This document shows, in pieces, positions 46,502 through 56,465 of a stretch of DNA of 64,000 bases; position 1 is the stretch's first letter; each line of letters starts with the position of its first letter. The translations under genes were made by a program, and so were the position numbers. The stretch lies in assembly GCF_006874425.1 (NCBI RefSeq), contig NZ_VIJZ01000009.1:62001-126000 (forward strand). Direction: 5' to 3'. Source of the stretch: Paenibacillus ottowii (GTDB lineage Bacteria > Bacillota > Bacilli > Paenibacillales > Paenibacillaceae). The notes beneath the pieces are model-generated. The model had not been told where the DNA came from, made no database searches, and was given only the letters and a program-made list of their open reading frames with translations.

Positions 46502-48151
46502 TCAACAGCCATCGGTTCCTCCGTTCTTTTGAACCTGATTACGGTAGGAGGACGGTGACATGCCAACATACTTTTTAAATTTACTATGAAAATAATCTGC
46601 ATTTGCATATCCCACGCGTCCCGCCACTTGGTGTACCTTAATCCCCTGTGCAAGCAATTCCCTTGCTCGCTCAATCCTCACCTTATCCAGGTAGGCATTA
46701 AAGGCTTCGCCTGTATGACTTTTGAACAATTTGCCCAAATATCCACTATTGTAATTGAACATATCTGCCAGTAACTCCAGTCGCAAATTTTCATCATAAT
46801 GACCATGTATAAAGTTAATCATTTGCTTCATGATGATCTCCTTGCCACCTGTGTCAGTCTGACCAATCCACTGCAATACATGCTCAAGCGAGTGATCCAC
46901 CAGCTCCCCCAATGTTGAATAAGCATATACGTTGGTAATCAAGCTGGAATGCTCCTCCAGCACGGTTCGGCTATGTTCCTGTCCAGCTGCATACTTGTTG
47001 AGTGCCAGTGTGAACGCCTGGGCGAATGCCGCCTTGATTGCAGATTCGGTACGATAAATCCGGGGAAATTGGACTTCCATTTCCTTAATGACGCGGGTCG
47101 CGGCTTTACCGTTAGCCATATCCAGCGCATAGTACAGCTTTTCTGCATAACGTATGGGAGCATCCGTGGCTCGATCCGACGCTTCATCCATTTCAGCATG
47201 GACTGTCTCCCATCCATGCAGGTCACCGGGGAGCATGACTCTTTCTGCCCGAAACAAAAACGCACGCTCCAACAATCGCAACGCCTGCTCAAAAGATCTG
47301 GGAATCTCGCCAAGGATGTCTACCGGAGCACCCGCAGCTCCATAAATTTCAGTTACCCACGGTTTTAGCTCCTGTCGCCATACAGCCAGCAGCTGAACAG
47401 CATCTTCCTCTGTTTTTAACATGGTGGGGAGCAGCAGGCCCGTATATATTCCAGCCTCAAACACAATACCTCTACCCTGTTCACGACACAATTCCGCTAG
47501 CCGCTGCTTGGCTGCGAGCTGTCGGGCTTGCCGATCCCAGTCAGGTATACGCATATCCAGCAGAACCACCTGATAGCTGCTCCAGTCTAATGCGGGTAAC
47601 GCTGGCTGTTGTCCGTATTTTCCACCTCCGCTTTGGTGTTCAGCTTGCCCGGATGCACTTTGGCTGGGTTCTACCGTATCACGAGCGTGTTCTCCATGAA
47701 CCGGAAACAACAGTGCTTCGATCCAATCGCGCTCATGCGAAGACGGACTCCCCCACTTTCCATCTCCCTTTTCATTCTCAATGTTTTGCCGTACCCGTTT
47801 CAACTCTAACGTCATTTCTTCCTCATCCACGGGCTTCAATAGATAACCATCCACCCCGAATCCCATGGCTTGCCTTGCATAATTAAAGTCTGCATATCCG
47901 CTCAAAATCAGGAAGTGAAACGGCTCCCCGTTCATTTGACGTATGTTTTGTATCACCTCCAGTCCGCTCATCCCAGGCATACGAATATCTACAATGACCA
48001 GTTCCGGTCGATGTTCTCCGAACTTCTCCAGCGCCTCGCGCCCGTTCCCTGCCGTATCGACAATGTGGAAGCCACAATCCCCCCAGTCAATAATGGAAGA
48101 CAATCCTTCACGAATCGCAGGCTCATCATCTACAATCATCGCTTTATACAT
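46502..48151 (-). CDS. AraC-type response regulator, YesN-like
   Basis: 549 residues from the ATG at 48151 (GGGAGGAAGCATCGA before it). Residues 1-120 are a receiver domain: MIVDDEPAIREGL, phospho-acceptor Asp in LVIVDIRMPGM near 55, and LKPVDEEE. A 300-residue middle part has no clear family. The C-terminus (about 450-549) has two helix-turn-helix motifs of the AraC type, ending GRVGYANADYFHSKFKKYVGMSPSSYR. It starts 8 bases inside the sensor gene and is its cognate regulator; such pairs usually switch on sugar ABC systems. Confidence 0.93.
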   Translation of the reverse strand: MYKAMIVDDEPAIREGLSSIIDWGDCGFHIVDTAGNGREALEKFGEHRPELVIVDIRMPGMSGLEVIQNIRQMNGEPFHFLILSGYADFNYARQAMGFGVDGYLLKPVDEEEMTLELKRVRQNIENEKGDGKWGSPSSHERDWIEALLFPVHGEHARDTVEPSQSASGQAEHQSGGGKYGQQPALPALDWSSYQVVLLDMRIPDWDRQARQLAAKQRLAELCREQGRGIVFEAGIYTGLLLPTMLKTEEDAVQLLAVWRQELKPWVTEIYGAAGAPVDILGEIPRSFEQALRLLERAFLFRAERVMLPGDLHGWETVHAEMDEASDRATDAPIRYAEKLYYALDMANGKAATRVIKEMEVQFPRIYRTESAIKAAFAQAFTLALNKYAAGQEHSRTVLEEHSSLITNVYAYSTLGELVDHSLEHVLQWIGQTDTGGKEIIMKQMINFIHGHYDENLRLELLADMFNYNSGYLGKLFKSHTGEAFNAYLDKVRIERARELLAQGIKVHQVAGRVGYANADYFHSKFKKYVGMSPSSYRNQVQKNGGTDGC

Positions 48152-49934
48152 TCGATGCTTCCTCCCTTGGTATGGAAAAGTATACGGATGTTCCTGCTTG
48201 TAATGCGCTTTCAATATGCAGACCATAACGTTCGCCATACATCAATGTCAGACGTTGATGAACATTACGCAGACCGATACTGCTCCCTTCCGGCTCCTCC
48301 GTACCTGTAATCCGAGCCAATAGACGGGTCAGTTGCTCTGCTTCCATGCCAATTCCATTATCAGCAACTTTAATTTGTATCTCTCTTCGTTCTATCGTGA
48401 TATCTACCTTCACGGTAACGGGCTCTTCCTTATTTTCAAGGCCATGAATGACTGCATTTTCCACCAGCGGTTGTATAATTAAGGGAGGAATCGACATGTC
48501 CTTCGCGCTTTCCTCCAAATTCACTTCATAGATCAAACGATTTCCAAACCTGAACTGCTGAATCTGCAAATAGGATCGCACCATATCCAGCTCCTGTAAT
48601 ACGGTTGTTTTACCACTACCAATCTCCAGATTCCTGCGCATCAGCCTGCCCAGCAAACGGACCGTCGTTGCAATCTCCGCTTCTCCATTCAGATGTGCTT
48701 TCATTCGGATAGATTCTAACGCATTAAACAGAAAGTGCGGATTAATTTGGCTTGCCATCATTTTTAGCTTGATATCCTTTTGCGCCAATTCAAGCTTGTT
48801 GTTGTGCTCACTCGTCTCATAGACCTGGGCCATAAGCTGGCGGATACTACTCACCATGTAGTTGAAACGGCGGGATAAATCACCGATCTCATCCTTTCCC
48901 TCCACACTTGATACCACATGAAAATCACCCGCAGCTACCTTACCCAGCTCATAGCTCAGCCGCTGAAGCCGTTTGGTAATAAGCCAGGAAATGATGGTAA
49001 TGAGAATCAACGCCATGATCAGTACCGCTAGAACACATAATGCACCGATCAGGCTGACCCGGTTCGCCCCCTGCACGATATGTTCTGTCGAAAACACCGA
49101 AATAATTGTGAATCCGCTCACACTTGAAGTTGGCAGCAGCTCATCCACAATAATATTTGAGGGCGTCCCGTTGACTTTTGCTTCATATATACCCTTACCT
49201 GCACGCTGGACATCAAAGCCTAAATGTAAATCGGTCAACGTCTGACCTACCGACTGCGGATGGGTAGCTGCGACTACTATCCCGTTATGATCTGCAATCA
49301 ATGTTTCAAAGGGCTCCTTGCTCAGCATATAATTCAACTCGGTCTGACTCAGCGCAATCATCAGGACTCCCTTGGAATTGTATTCGGGAAATGGAATTTG
49401 TCGTACCAGGCTGAGGCGATTGACCGGGTTATCCTCCTTATCCTGAATGTAAAACCAGTTAATCGCCGTACCCTTCAAAGCCGCCTGGAACCACGGCTGC
49501 CGCTCAATGTTGGAGTCTACAGGAATAAACTCCAGATTATTGACTATGGTCGGATTGTACGAATAGAACCGAATGGTAGCAACCTCTCTATATTGCTGGG
49601 TGTATTCATTAAAATCCTTGTATTGATGGTACGCATTCATAAGCTCCACCATGCCGGAATAACGATGGTTTGCTATTTCCCTCAGCCTTTTATCGAACAT
49701 GAGCCCATTTGAAATATCCGTTGGTACCCGCAATAAATTTGCCGTCTGACTCTTAATTTTCTCCACATTATTTACCGTCTGAGCAATCGCACTATCCAGT
49801 GCCTGCGCTCGCAAATAAAAAGTAACGCAGCCGCCAACCACCAGCACGGGAATCATGACAATCAGTACGTAGGAGAAAAGTAGCTTATTCCGCATACGCA
49901 TATTATTCATCAGATGCCGTACTCCACGATACAT
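48144..49934 (-). CDS. Sensor histidine kinase, YesM-like (HPK7)
   Basis: 596 residues. Helix 1 near 15-35, a long extracytoplasmic (dCACHE-like) region to about residue 280, helix 2 (VSLIGALCVLAVLIMALILITII), HAMP (residues about 310-365), then the His-kinase region QINPHFLFNALESIRMKA with phospho-acceptor His near 398 and the ATPase motifs PLIIQPLVENAVIHGLENK and DNGIGM. This is the typical YesM/LytS-like form. It senses an extracellular signal, usually a carbohydrate, and phosphorylates the YesN-like partner. GGGAGGGATGGC precedes the ATG. Confidence 0.94.
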   Translation of the reverse strand: MYRGVRHLMNNMRMRNKLLFSYVLIVMIPVLVVGGCVTFYLRAQALDSAIAQTVNNVEKIKSQTANLLRVPTDISNGLMFDKRLREIANHRYSGMVELMNAYHQYKDFNEYTQQYREVATIRFYSYNPTIVNNLEFIPVDSNIERQPWFQAALKGTAINWFYIQDKEDNPVNRLSLVRQIPFPEYNSKGVLMIALSQTELNYMLSKEPFETLIADHNGIVVAATHPQSVGQTLTDLHLGFDVQRAGKGIYEAKVNGTPSNIIVDELLPTSSVSGFTIISVFSTEHIVQGANRVSLIGALCVLAVLIMALILITIISWLITKRLQRLSYELGKVAAGDFHVVSSVEGKDEIGDLSRRFNYMVSSIRQLMAQVYETSEHNNKLELAQKDIKLKMMASQINPHFLFNALESIRMKAHLNGEAEIATTVRLLGRLMRRNLEIGSGKTTVLQELDMVRSYLQIQQFRFGNRLIYEVNLEESAKDMSIPPLIIQPLVENAVIHGLENKEEPVTVKVDITIERREIQIKVADNGIGMEAEQLTRLLARITGTEEPEGSSIGLRNVHQRLTLMYGERYGLHIESALQAGTSVYFSIPREEASNV

Positions 49935-50061
49935 GCCATCCCTCCCACAAGATAAGCGCTTACATTTTATTCGTTCTCAATAGCCTTTATCACGGCTTTT
50001 CATGTTTTCAATTTTAAAGCTTCACCACATTTAGTTCCATGTTTTCTTGCAAAACAAAAAG

Positions 50062-50081
50062 GTGGTGAACGGAGTCACCAC
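50062..50081 (-). terminator. Terminator after the deformylase gene
   Basis: GTGGTGA (50062-50068) and TCACCAC (50075-50081) form a short stem, with TTTTTGTTTTGC on the minus strand. Confidence 0.75.
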
Positions 50082-50100
50082 ACTTTACAGACACGAACGA

Positions 50101-50679
50101 TTAACGTACACAAGGTTCGATATGCACTCCCTGTGGCAGCTTATGCGGATCTTCCGGGTTGATACGGTCATAGAACATAATCCCATCCAGATGGTCCATT
50201 TCATGCTGTACTACAATCGCTGCATAGCCCTTAAACGTTAACAGTTCCTGAGTTCCGTCCGGTAAAATGGCCTTGATGCGAATCTTCTCGTACCGAGGGA
50301 CATAACCGGGAATGTACCGATCTACAGATAGGCATCCTTCGCCCTGCTCCAAATAAATCATGGAAGTAGAGTGGCTGACCAGCTTTGGATTAAACAGGGC
50401 ATATTCTACCGTCTGGTCTCCATCTTCATAGTAGATAGCACACATTCTTTTATTCAACCCAACCTGGTTGGCAGATAGCCCTACGCCCGGGCGCAAGTCA
50501 TAGCGGGTGGCCAGCTCTTCATTTTGGCTATTTTTCAAATAATCCAGCATCCACTGCATCTGTTGAAGATCCTCTTCAGACAGCGGCAGACATACCGGAT
50601 CAACCTTTGTGCGCAAAATCGGCTCCCCTTCACGCACAATATCCTTCGTGAGAAGCATGTCTATCGATTGATTGCTCAT
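50101..50679 (-). CDS. def: Peptide deformylase
   Basis: 192 residues with the three family motifs: GVGLSANQVG near residue 67, EGCLSV near 116 (metal-binding Cys) and QHEMDHLDGIMF near 158 (His, Glu, His). It removes the formyl group from new proteins. The insertion and longer length match the Gram-positive type II (DefB-like) form. The upstream ribosome site GAGGCTGACGA is weak. Confidence 0.96.
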   Translation of the reverse strand: MSNQSIDMLLTKDIVREGEPILRTKVDPVCLPLSEEDLQQMQWMLDYLKNSQNEELATRYDLRPGVGLSANQVGLNKRMCAIYYEDGDQTVEYALFNPKLVSHSTSMIYLEQGEGCLSVDRYIPGYVPRYEKIRIKAILPDGTQELLTFKGYAAIVVQHEMDHLDGIMFYDRINPEDPHKLPQGVHIEPCVR

Positions 50680-50912
50680 TCGTCAGCCTCGATTCATTTA
50701 AATAAATATACGATCATGTGATGTACAGCAAAAGCCGAAGAATTCCCCGCTTTTCTGCAAGTTTTATCCCATAAATTATATCTATTCATGAAATGAATTG
50801 TCAAAATAGAGCGAAAATATCCTCTCTTATATATTAAGTCATTAAATATTCATTGGCTTAATTGTTTATCTAATTAATTCATATGAATGCTTTATGTAGC
50901 AGTGAACCAAAA

Positions 50913-50943
50913 ACCTCCTAAACCAATGAAGTGTTCAGGAGGT
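50913..50943 (-). terminator. Terminator after the pyruvyl transferase gene
   Basis: ACCTCCTAAAC (50913-50923) pairs with GTTCAGGAGGT (50933-50943) with one wobble; TTTTTGG follows on the minus strand. The 230 bp further left, before def, hold nothing else I can name. Confidence 0.8.
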
Positions 50944-50965
50944 CGTAAGATAGCTTTTCTTACGA

Positions 50966-51940
50966 TTAAGACGGCTGCTCTAGTACATCAGGGGGTTCAC
51001 TGAACAGCTTCGCCTTCGGATTCGGCTGTGTCCAGGTATTATAATATTGCGAATTCTTGCCGTAAGAGTTATCGATGACAACATGCGGCATATCAAGCAG
51101 ACAGGCCAGAATGTGGCCATGCAGCCGTGAAGTGCGAACCTCGCGGTAAGAACTGAACAGTGTAACCGCCTTGTTCATAAGATGGTCAGTGTACTTGTAC
51201 CAGAATGTACGCGTAGGCAACGGGCCACCGATTTTTTTATTCAGACGGTAAAACTTTTGGAAATAGACGATCCCCTTCACTTCCAGCGGAGTGAATAAAG
51301 TATCCCAGTCCAGACGGTGAGAGACATCTGCCTCGTCATCGAATTTCTTTTGTTCCCCTACCGTTTCAATATCCGTACGCAGGAAGTACAATACGTCCTT
51401 CACGGTTTCTGTTGTCGGTTTCAACGGCCAGAGCTGGTGCGCCATATCAGGACATAATGTGATGCTGCACTGGTTCAGTTTATCTTTAGCCCACTGATAA
51501 GAGCGTGTATCCCGCACAAACATATGTAGATCCGGGTGCGCATTAAACAAGGCCGCCACCTCATTAGCCTTCTGTTCAGACTGGAAGTGGATTGTCTGCG
51601 GCATGATTACAATTCGGTGGTTAGGGAAATCACGAACAATGCGTTCCCGCAAATTTTGGTGATTTGCATATAAATCACCGAAGTTGCCCCCGCCGTGACA
51701 CACGATAATCCAGTCGCTTGGAATATGAAGCTGATCGGGTATATCCATGGCGCTATAACGGGCACGGACACGAATACCATTATCCTTGAAGAACGCTTCG
51801 GTGCCTTTCATGATCAGTACGTCCCCACCGTTATTATAGACGGGATAATCGACATAAATAATGTTCGAACCTTGAGGGACTACGTCGAGAATGACACTCA
51901 GCTTATTTTTCAGTTTAGCCATGGGATGCGAATTCGGCAT
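50966..51940 (-). CDS. Polysaccharide pyruvyl transferase family protein
   Basis: 324 residues. NIIYVDYPVYNNGGDVLIMKGTEAFF near residue 26, CHGGGNFGDLY near 80, MPQTIHFQ near 112 and RTSRLHGHILACLL near 277 are the typical glycosyltransferase-like motifs of the PF04230 family. Such enzymes transfer pyruvate to sugars of surface polymers (ExoV/CsaB-like). It is last in a four-gene cluster, overlapping the flippase stop by 26 bases. AAGGGAGAACTG precedes the ATG. Confidence 0.9.
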   Translation of the reverse strand: MPNSHPMAKLKNKLSVILDVVPQGSNIIYVDYPVYNNGGDVLIMKGTEAFFKDNGIRVRARYSAMDIPDQLHIPSDWIIVCHGGGNFGDLYANHQNLRERIVRDFPNHRIVIMPQTIHFQSEQKANEVAALFNAHPDLHMFVRDTRSYQWAKDKLNQCSITLCPDMAHQLWPLKPTTETVKDVLYFLRTDIETVGEQKKFDDEADVSHRLDWDTLFTPLEVKGIVYFQKFYRLNKKIGGPLPTRTFWYKYTDHLMNKAVTLFSSYREVRTSRLHGHILACLLDMPHVVIDNSYGKNSQYYNTWTQPNPKAKLFSEPPDVLEQPS

Positions 51941-53294
51941 CTTTCAGTTCTCCCTTCCTGCGCTTCTTTTGTATGATCTGCAAGACAAATGTAATATCAC
52001 TTTTATCAAAAATGATCCGAGATAACGGAACATTGAAAAACATCGGGAACGAGAACAGCGAGAACGCCAACCGTACACAAGCACCTACAAGCAAAGCAAT
52101 AGCAATGCCGTCCAGACCGAAGATCGGTGTACAAATGAAAAACAGACCCACGGTGATTGCATAGGCTACAATTTGCCGGAACAGTACCAATCCCGGACGA
52201 CCAAGTGCGTTAAAGGCTGAAGCCAGAATCCAGGAGCCGCCACCAATAATACATTCGAGCGACAACAGGTAGAACGTTAGCGATGCTTCGAGAAAAGCAG
52301 GGCCGTACAGCAAACCCAGCATGTATCGGCCAATGAAAAGAGCCGGTACAATGACGATTAGCATCGCGCCCATGGAGATGCGAAAAGCACGCCCCACCGT
52401 TTCGACAATCTTGCTGTGCTCCATCCCGGTCACCTTTGGAAAGGTTACATTAGTGACGGCATTTTGCACCACATTGAACACTCGGGACAAGGCATAGACA
52501 ACGGAGTATAGACCGAACGCTTTGGGTGACAGCAACGCCACAATGACGATTTTGTCCGTCTGAGTGGACAGCGTCCCCATCAGCTCCATCCCATACACCC
52601 GCGCTCCATAGCTATAATAAGGGCGCAGCACTTGGCGGCTAATCAACGGACGAAATGCACGTACATTCATATGCTTGCGCAAACGGAGGAACGCCCACAC
52701 GAGCGCAAGGAAACTCGCGGCAAAATTCACTATCCCCGCCAGTTGCACATTGAGTAAGCCCATCAGCCACAGGGTCACTAGACCAATGAAATTCAGTAAT
52801 GGATAGTAAAACAGCAGGCCGTTATATACGCTAAACCGATCCAATCCTTGCGATAATGCCGTCGTGAGTGCTGTCAGCACGGCTAGCGGTACTGCTGCCG
52901 CACAATAAATCTGCGATAGTTGGATGATGTCTGCACCATAGCCATTCAGCCACAACGGCATGCATATCCAGGCCACCGCACCTGCCAACAAACTGGCAGG
53001 CAACTGAATCCAGAGCGACAACGCCAGCAGTTCTTCCGTCGTGCCTGTTTTTTTCTTAAGGTTATAAATTAACGAGGTTGGCAAACCGAAGCTCAATACA
53101 CTGCCGATCAGTGTAGGCAAGAACAGAACAGCCGCCAGTTCACCTTTCCCCTCTACTCCGAGCATACGTGCGGTCAGGATGGAAGTCAGGGTCGTGACGA
53201 TTAGCACAAAGAAATTGTTAAAGCTCGTGCGCATGATCGTTTTGGCGAGACTGTCACCCGTGAATACTTTCCTTGCTGCTGTCCATGTGCTCAT
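51915..53294 (-). CDS. Polysaccharide flippase (Wzx-like, MATE/MOP superfamily)
   Basis: 459 residues with about 14 helices. The N-terminal TSFNNFFVLIVTTLTSILTARMLGVEGKGELAAVLFLPTL is the signature of oligosaccharide flippases, with conserved GTEGKGE-type loop. It moves lipid-linked sugar repeat units across the membrane. A basic C-terminal tail (KKRRKGELKDAE) ends the protein. AGGAG stands eleven bases before the ATG. Confidence 0.88.
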   Translation of the reverse strand: MSTWTAARKVFTGDSLAKTIMRTSFNNFFVLIVTTLTSILTARMLGVEGKGELAAVLFLPTLIGSVLSFGLPTSLIYNLKKKTGTTEELLALSLWIQLPASLLAGAVAWICMPLWLNGYGADIIQLSQIYCAAAVPLAVLTALTTALSQGLDRFSVYNGLLFYYPLLNFIGLVTLWLMGLLNVQLAGIVNFAASFLALVWAFLRLRKHMNVRAFRPLISRQVLRPYYSYGARVYGMELMGTLSTQTDKIVIVALLSPKAFGLYSVVYALSRVFNVVQNAVTNVTFPKVTGMEHSKIVETVGRAFRISMGAMLIVIVPALFIGRYMLGLLYGPAFLEASLTFYLLSLECIIGGGSWILASAFNALGRPGLVLFRQIVAYAITVGLFFICTPIFGLDGIAIALLVGACVRLAFSLFSFPMFFNVPLSRIIFDKSDITFVLQIIQKKRRKGELKDAEFASHG

Positions 53295-53367
53295 GTTACG
53301 TCCAACTCCTGTTCCTTATTAAGCCTCTCGTCTCTATGCTCACATCGCGTCTTTTGACGCACCTCCA

Positions 53368-54324
53368 TCAGCCTACCGTTTTTTTGGAATTACGTTCAGG
53401 CAGCTGTCCTCCGCCAACAGGCTCCTTCGCACTTGAGAAGATCTCTTTCAGTGCTCTTCTATAGCCTTGAATGGCTTTATGATTTTTTTTGGGCTTTTCC
53501 CTCAAAATCTGATACATCGTCGTCCAATATAAGGCTGCATAACCGATCGGCCCGGCCCCCTCGTCGCGAAGTAGATGAATATGATTCATCACGCGCATAT
53601 AAGTCACCTGCTCCATATTGTCGCGCGAGGACGGCGATTCGTGATGAAGCAGCGTAAGAGCTGGATTTATATACAATGGACCGCTTTTCATGGCGATACG
53701 GGAAAGTAGTAGATCCTCGCCGACGCTATAGCTTTGCAACCAGGGTACCGGCTCCAGACTTAAAATTGCTTCACGACGGAATGACATATTACAGCCATGA
53801 AAAAACTGGGTCTTAAACGTCTTCTTGGCCTTATGCCAGTTGTACATTGAGCCGGACTGACCACTGAGGGACAATCTCCCTTTGGACAAGGATTGCTGGA
53901 ATGAGAGCAAGCAGCGAATAGTACCCATGAAGCTGTTGCTCATTCCCTGTGCTATACCGCCGACACCAGCCGCCTGCGGATATGCTTCATAGGTGCGCAT
54001 TAACTCATTCAAGTAGTTGCTCGGCAGCTCCACATCATCGTCAAGGAACAAAATGATGTCACCTTGTGCAAGCTCCACCGTTTTTACACGTGATAGCCAT
54101 AATCCAGGCTGCTCCTTACGGTGATATCGGTAGGCAATTCCTGCTCTGCCCAACTGACGTTCATAACGTTCCAGCACATGCTTTGGCAAATCTCCGTCAT
54201 CAATAATCCACAGCTCGGTTTCACATGCTTCCGGTGCTCCCCCCATGGCAATGGAATTAATGCATCGGGTCAGATCGTCAACCCGATTGCGGGTGCACAG
54301 AGCAATGGACAAGCTTAACATCAT
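53368..54324 (-). CDS. Family 2 glycosyltransferase (1)
   Basis: 318 residues. SLSIALCTRNRVDDLTRCINSI near residue 4 and WIIDDGD near 40 start the GT-A fold; the metal site is LFLDDDVELP near 93, and the catalytic region includes QFFHGCNMSFRREAIL and HHESPSSRDN. Very like the next gene, so a duplicated pair. It probably adds a sugar to a surface repeat unit; donor unknown. AAAGGGGGAG precedes the start. Confidence 0.9.
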   Translation of the reverse strand: MMLSLSIALCTRNRVDDLTRCINSIAMGGAPEACETELWIIDDGDLPKHVLERYERQLGRAGIAYRYHRKEQPGLWLSRVKTVELAQGDIILFLDDDVELPSNYLNELMRTYEAYPQAAGVGGIAQGMSNSFMGTIRCLLSFQQSLSKGRLSLSGQSGSMYNWHKAKKTFKTQFFHGCNMSFRREAILSLEPVPWLQSYSVGEDLLLSRIAMKSGPLYINPALTLLHHESPSSRDNMEQVTYMRVMNHIHLLRDEGAGPIGYAALYWTTMYQILREKPKKNHKAIQGYRRALKEIFSSAKEPVGGGQLPERNSKKTVG

Positions 54325-54360
54325 ACTCCCCCTTTATCCTGTCAATGTGTATAAAGCGGA

Positions 54361-55302
54361 TTACTGAACCGCCGGGCCTAAATATTCGTTATATTTTTGC
54401 TTTCGCGGGTTCAGAATGAACAACACCCCCTGCTTGTATCCATCTGCTGCGTTAAAATTACGGCGCAGCGTTTCTTTGAGCATCAAGTAGGTTAAGGTCC
54501 ATAAAAGAGCTCCATACTGGATAAATCCCGCCTTTTTCAGGGCAAGAAAATAATAGTGGTTAATCGCTGTTGCCTTGGCTACTCTGCCCGCCTTATCGCG
54601 CGAGCTTGGAGACTCGTGATGGATGATTTTTAAGTCGGGATTGATCACGAGTTTGCCGTAACGACTCGCTAACTGGCACATATACAAGTCGTCAGCCACG
54701 GCATAGCTGGTCATCCACGGATACGGCTTCATGTCCCGAAGCGCATCCTTCCGAAATGACATATTGCAGCCATGGAAAAATTCAGTGTCAAAAGTCTCGG
54801 TTGCTTCACCCCAACGCAGCAACGACCCCGCCAGACTACTGGGCGAGAGCTTGCCGAGGGAAGAAGACATCTGAAAAGTCAAAACGCCCAGCAGCTTTCC
54901 TGCCCGGCTCGAATGTAGTCCCTTTGCAATCCCTCCAACACCTACAATCGTTTCATCCTGTTCGTAGGTATCGAGCAAGCGCCGGATATAGAGTTTATCG
55001 TCCAGTTCGGCATCATCGTCAAAATACAGCACTATATCATATCTCACAAGAGACAAGGCCTCATAGCGGGATAACCAAACGCCGGGACGACTTTTTTTAT
55101 AATATTTCAGAACGCCTTGAGGCAATCCGGATACCAAGTGACGGTACTGTTCAATCTGTTGGTCGGAAATATCGCCGTCATCAACAATCAGCAGTTCTAC
55201 AGCCGTATGCTCCAATTGCTGCTGTACAGCAATAGATTGTATACAGCGTGTCAGGTCTTCGATCCGGTTGCGGGTACAAATGATGATGGAGACATCGGAC
55301 AT
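54361..55302 (-). CDS. Family 2 glycosyltransferase (2)
   Basis: 313 residues, same layout as its neighbour: VSIIICTRNRIEDLTRCIQSI, LIVDDGDI, LYFDDDAELD, EFFHGCNMSFRKDAL and HHESPSSRDK. The two are clear paralogues from a tandem duplication, with diverged middle parts, so they likely add different sugars or act in sequence. First gene of the cluster. AGGAGGTAAT precedes the ATG. Confidence 0.9.
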   Translation of the reverse strand: MSDVSIIICTRNRIEDLTRCIQSIAVQQQLEHTAVELLIVDDGDISDQQIEQYRHLVSGLPQGVLKYYKKSRPGVWLSRYEALSLVRYDIVLYFDDDAELDDKLYIRRLLDTYEQDETIVGVGGIAKGLHSSRAGKLLGVLTFQMSSSLGKLSPSSLAGSLLRWGEATETFDTEFFHGCNMSFRKDALRDMKPYPWMTSYAVADDLYMCQLASRYGKLVINPDLKIIHHESPSSRDKAGRVAKATAINHYYFLALKKAGFIQYGALLWTLTYLMLKETLRRNFNAADGYKQGVLFILNPRKQKYNEYLGPAVQ

Positions 55303-55478
55303 GCCATTACCTCCTGTATGTGTATCCAGGTGCTTTGGAAGAGATATTCAAAGTTTTTCCAATTGCTGGATTATATATGTTTATTGTATCTTTGACAGCG
55401 TTTGAGTGTATATACCTCTTTTGTATACTTTTTCAGTCTCCAAAAGGGTAGACAATCCTTAAAAAAGAGCAAAAAAAT

Positions 55479-55503
55479 AGGATCGGCTTCTTGCGCCAAT
55501 CCT
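55479..55503 (-). terminator. Terminator after the DUF1836 gene
   Basis: AGGATCGGC (55479-55487) pairs with GCCAATCCT (55495-55503) with one wobble; TATTTTTTTGC follows on the minus strand, four bases after the stop codon. Confidence 0.85.
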
Positions 55504-55506
55504 GAT

Positions 55507-56307
55507 CTACTCTTGAAAATCCAAAAACAAAGTCGCGTTCACATACCGACGTGCCATGGACAAAAAATAACTATTTTGTACCGATACCGCTGCCACCAGT
55601 AATGTATTACGCACTGCTTCACACTGATTAGGGGTCAAATGCTGTAAACGACGGGTATATTGATCTGCGGCCTGAATCAGCAGTTCTTCTGTCGCAGCTT
55701 CCTGACGCTGCTGCCCTGTAGCAGAATTTCCGTTGTCTTTTGCATACCCTGCTCCTGCCACATCAAGCAGTTGGTCTCCGTTCGCATCCAATTCTTCAAA
55801 TAAAGTTGAATATGCAGCGTACAGATCGACCGGCTGAATCAGATCATCCGTATCATCTTCGGGCTGTTGGAACAGGATATGAAATAGCTGACGGATGGAT
55901 TCAAAATCCAGACATGATTTTAAATCTTCCACGATGAGCAATATGGCAGCCTGGTTGACTGAGTATTTTTTGCCGATCTTCGGAGCACCGAGGAACTCCT
56001 TGAAATCACGTTTGACCCAATTTTGCATCGAGGCCAGTGAGACATGACTATATTCGACCAGTTGACCTAGAGAAACGATCTCCTGCAGCGAAAAGGCTGC
56101 GCTGTGCTTGCCCTTGATGATTTTATCCAGCACAGGTGTCACCTCGGTGTACAGAAATGTCGGCATCGTGCTGCCGGAACGGGCGAGATGGCTATGAGTG
56201 CGCCTCCAAGCGTCCTGAAGGACGGCTAAAGGCTGCAATTCACTGCGACCTTCCATGGCCAGCAGCAAATGGGCCATATCACGGCGAGTGAGGGTAAAAG
56301 ACTCCAT
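55507..56307 (-). CDS. DUF1836 domain regulator, YkrK-like
   Basis: 266 residues. The DUF1836 signature is visible from residue 48: MPTFLYTEVTPVLDKIIKG, SLQEIVSLGQLVEYSHVSLASMQNWVKRDFKEFLGAPKIGKKYSVNQAAILLIVEDLK-type region, with a MerR-like helix-turn-helix (LGQLVEYSHVSLASMQNW). The C-terminal 100 residues have an acidic stretch. Bacillus YkrK, of this family, is a repressor (htpX). Here it is divergent from the CorC-like gene with matching palindromes behind both -10 elements. AAGGGAGGAAAGC precedes the ATG. Confidence 0.88.
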   Translation of the reverse strand: MESFTLTRRDMAHLLLAMEGRSELQPLAVLQDAWRRTHSHLARSGSTMPTFLYTEVTPVLDKIIKGKHSAAFSLQEIVSLGQLVEYSHVSLASMQNWVKRDFKEFLGAPKIGKKYSVNQAAILLIVEDLKSCLDFESIRQLFHILFQQPEDDTDDLIQPVDLYAAYSTLFEELDANGDQLLDVAGAGYAKDNGNSATGQQRQEAATEELLIQAADQYTRRLQHLTPNQCEAVRNTLLVAAVSVQNSYFLSMARRYVNATLFLDFQE

Positions 56308-56333
56308 CTGCTTTCCTCCCTTTGGTACATTTC

Positions 56334-56349
56334 GAGTTCATTCGAACTC
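56334..56349. promoter_or_regulatory. Operator A of the DUF1836 regulator (own promoter)
   Basis: GAGTTCATTCGAACTC has perfect GAGTTC/GAACTC arms. It abuts the -10 (56350-56355) of the minus-strand promoter, where a bound repressor would block transcription. Confidence 0.75.
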
Positions 56350-56378
56350 ATCATACGCCCTTAAACTAGGCTTGTAAA
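56350..56378 (-). promoter_or_regulatory. Promoter of the DUF1836 gene
   Basis: -35 TTTACA (56378-56373), 17-bp spacer, -10 TATGAT (56355-56350). Confidence 0.7.
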
Positions 56379-56465
56379 GTGAAGCAATGAGCCGTGCGGA
56401 TTCTATTAAGCCTTATTTTTCGTGCAAATTAGAGGTAGGTGACCTGCTACGGTTTCATATGAACC

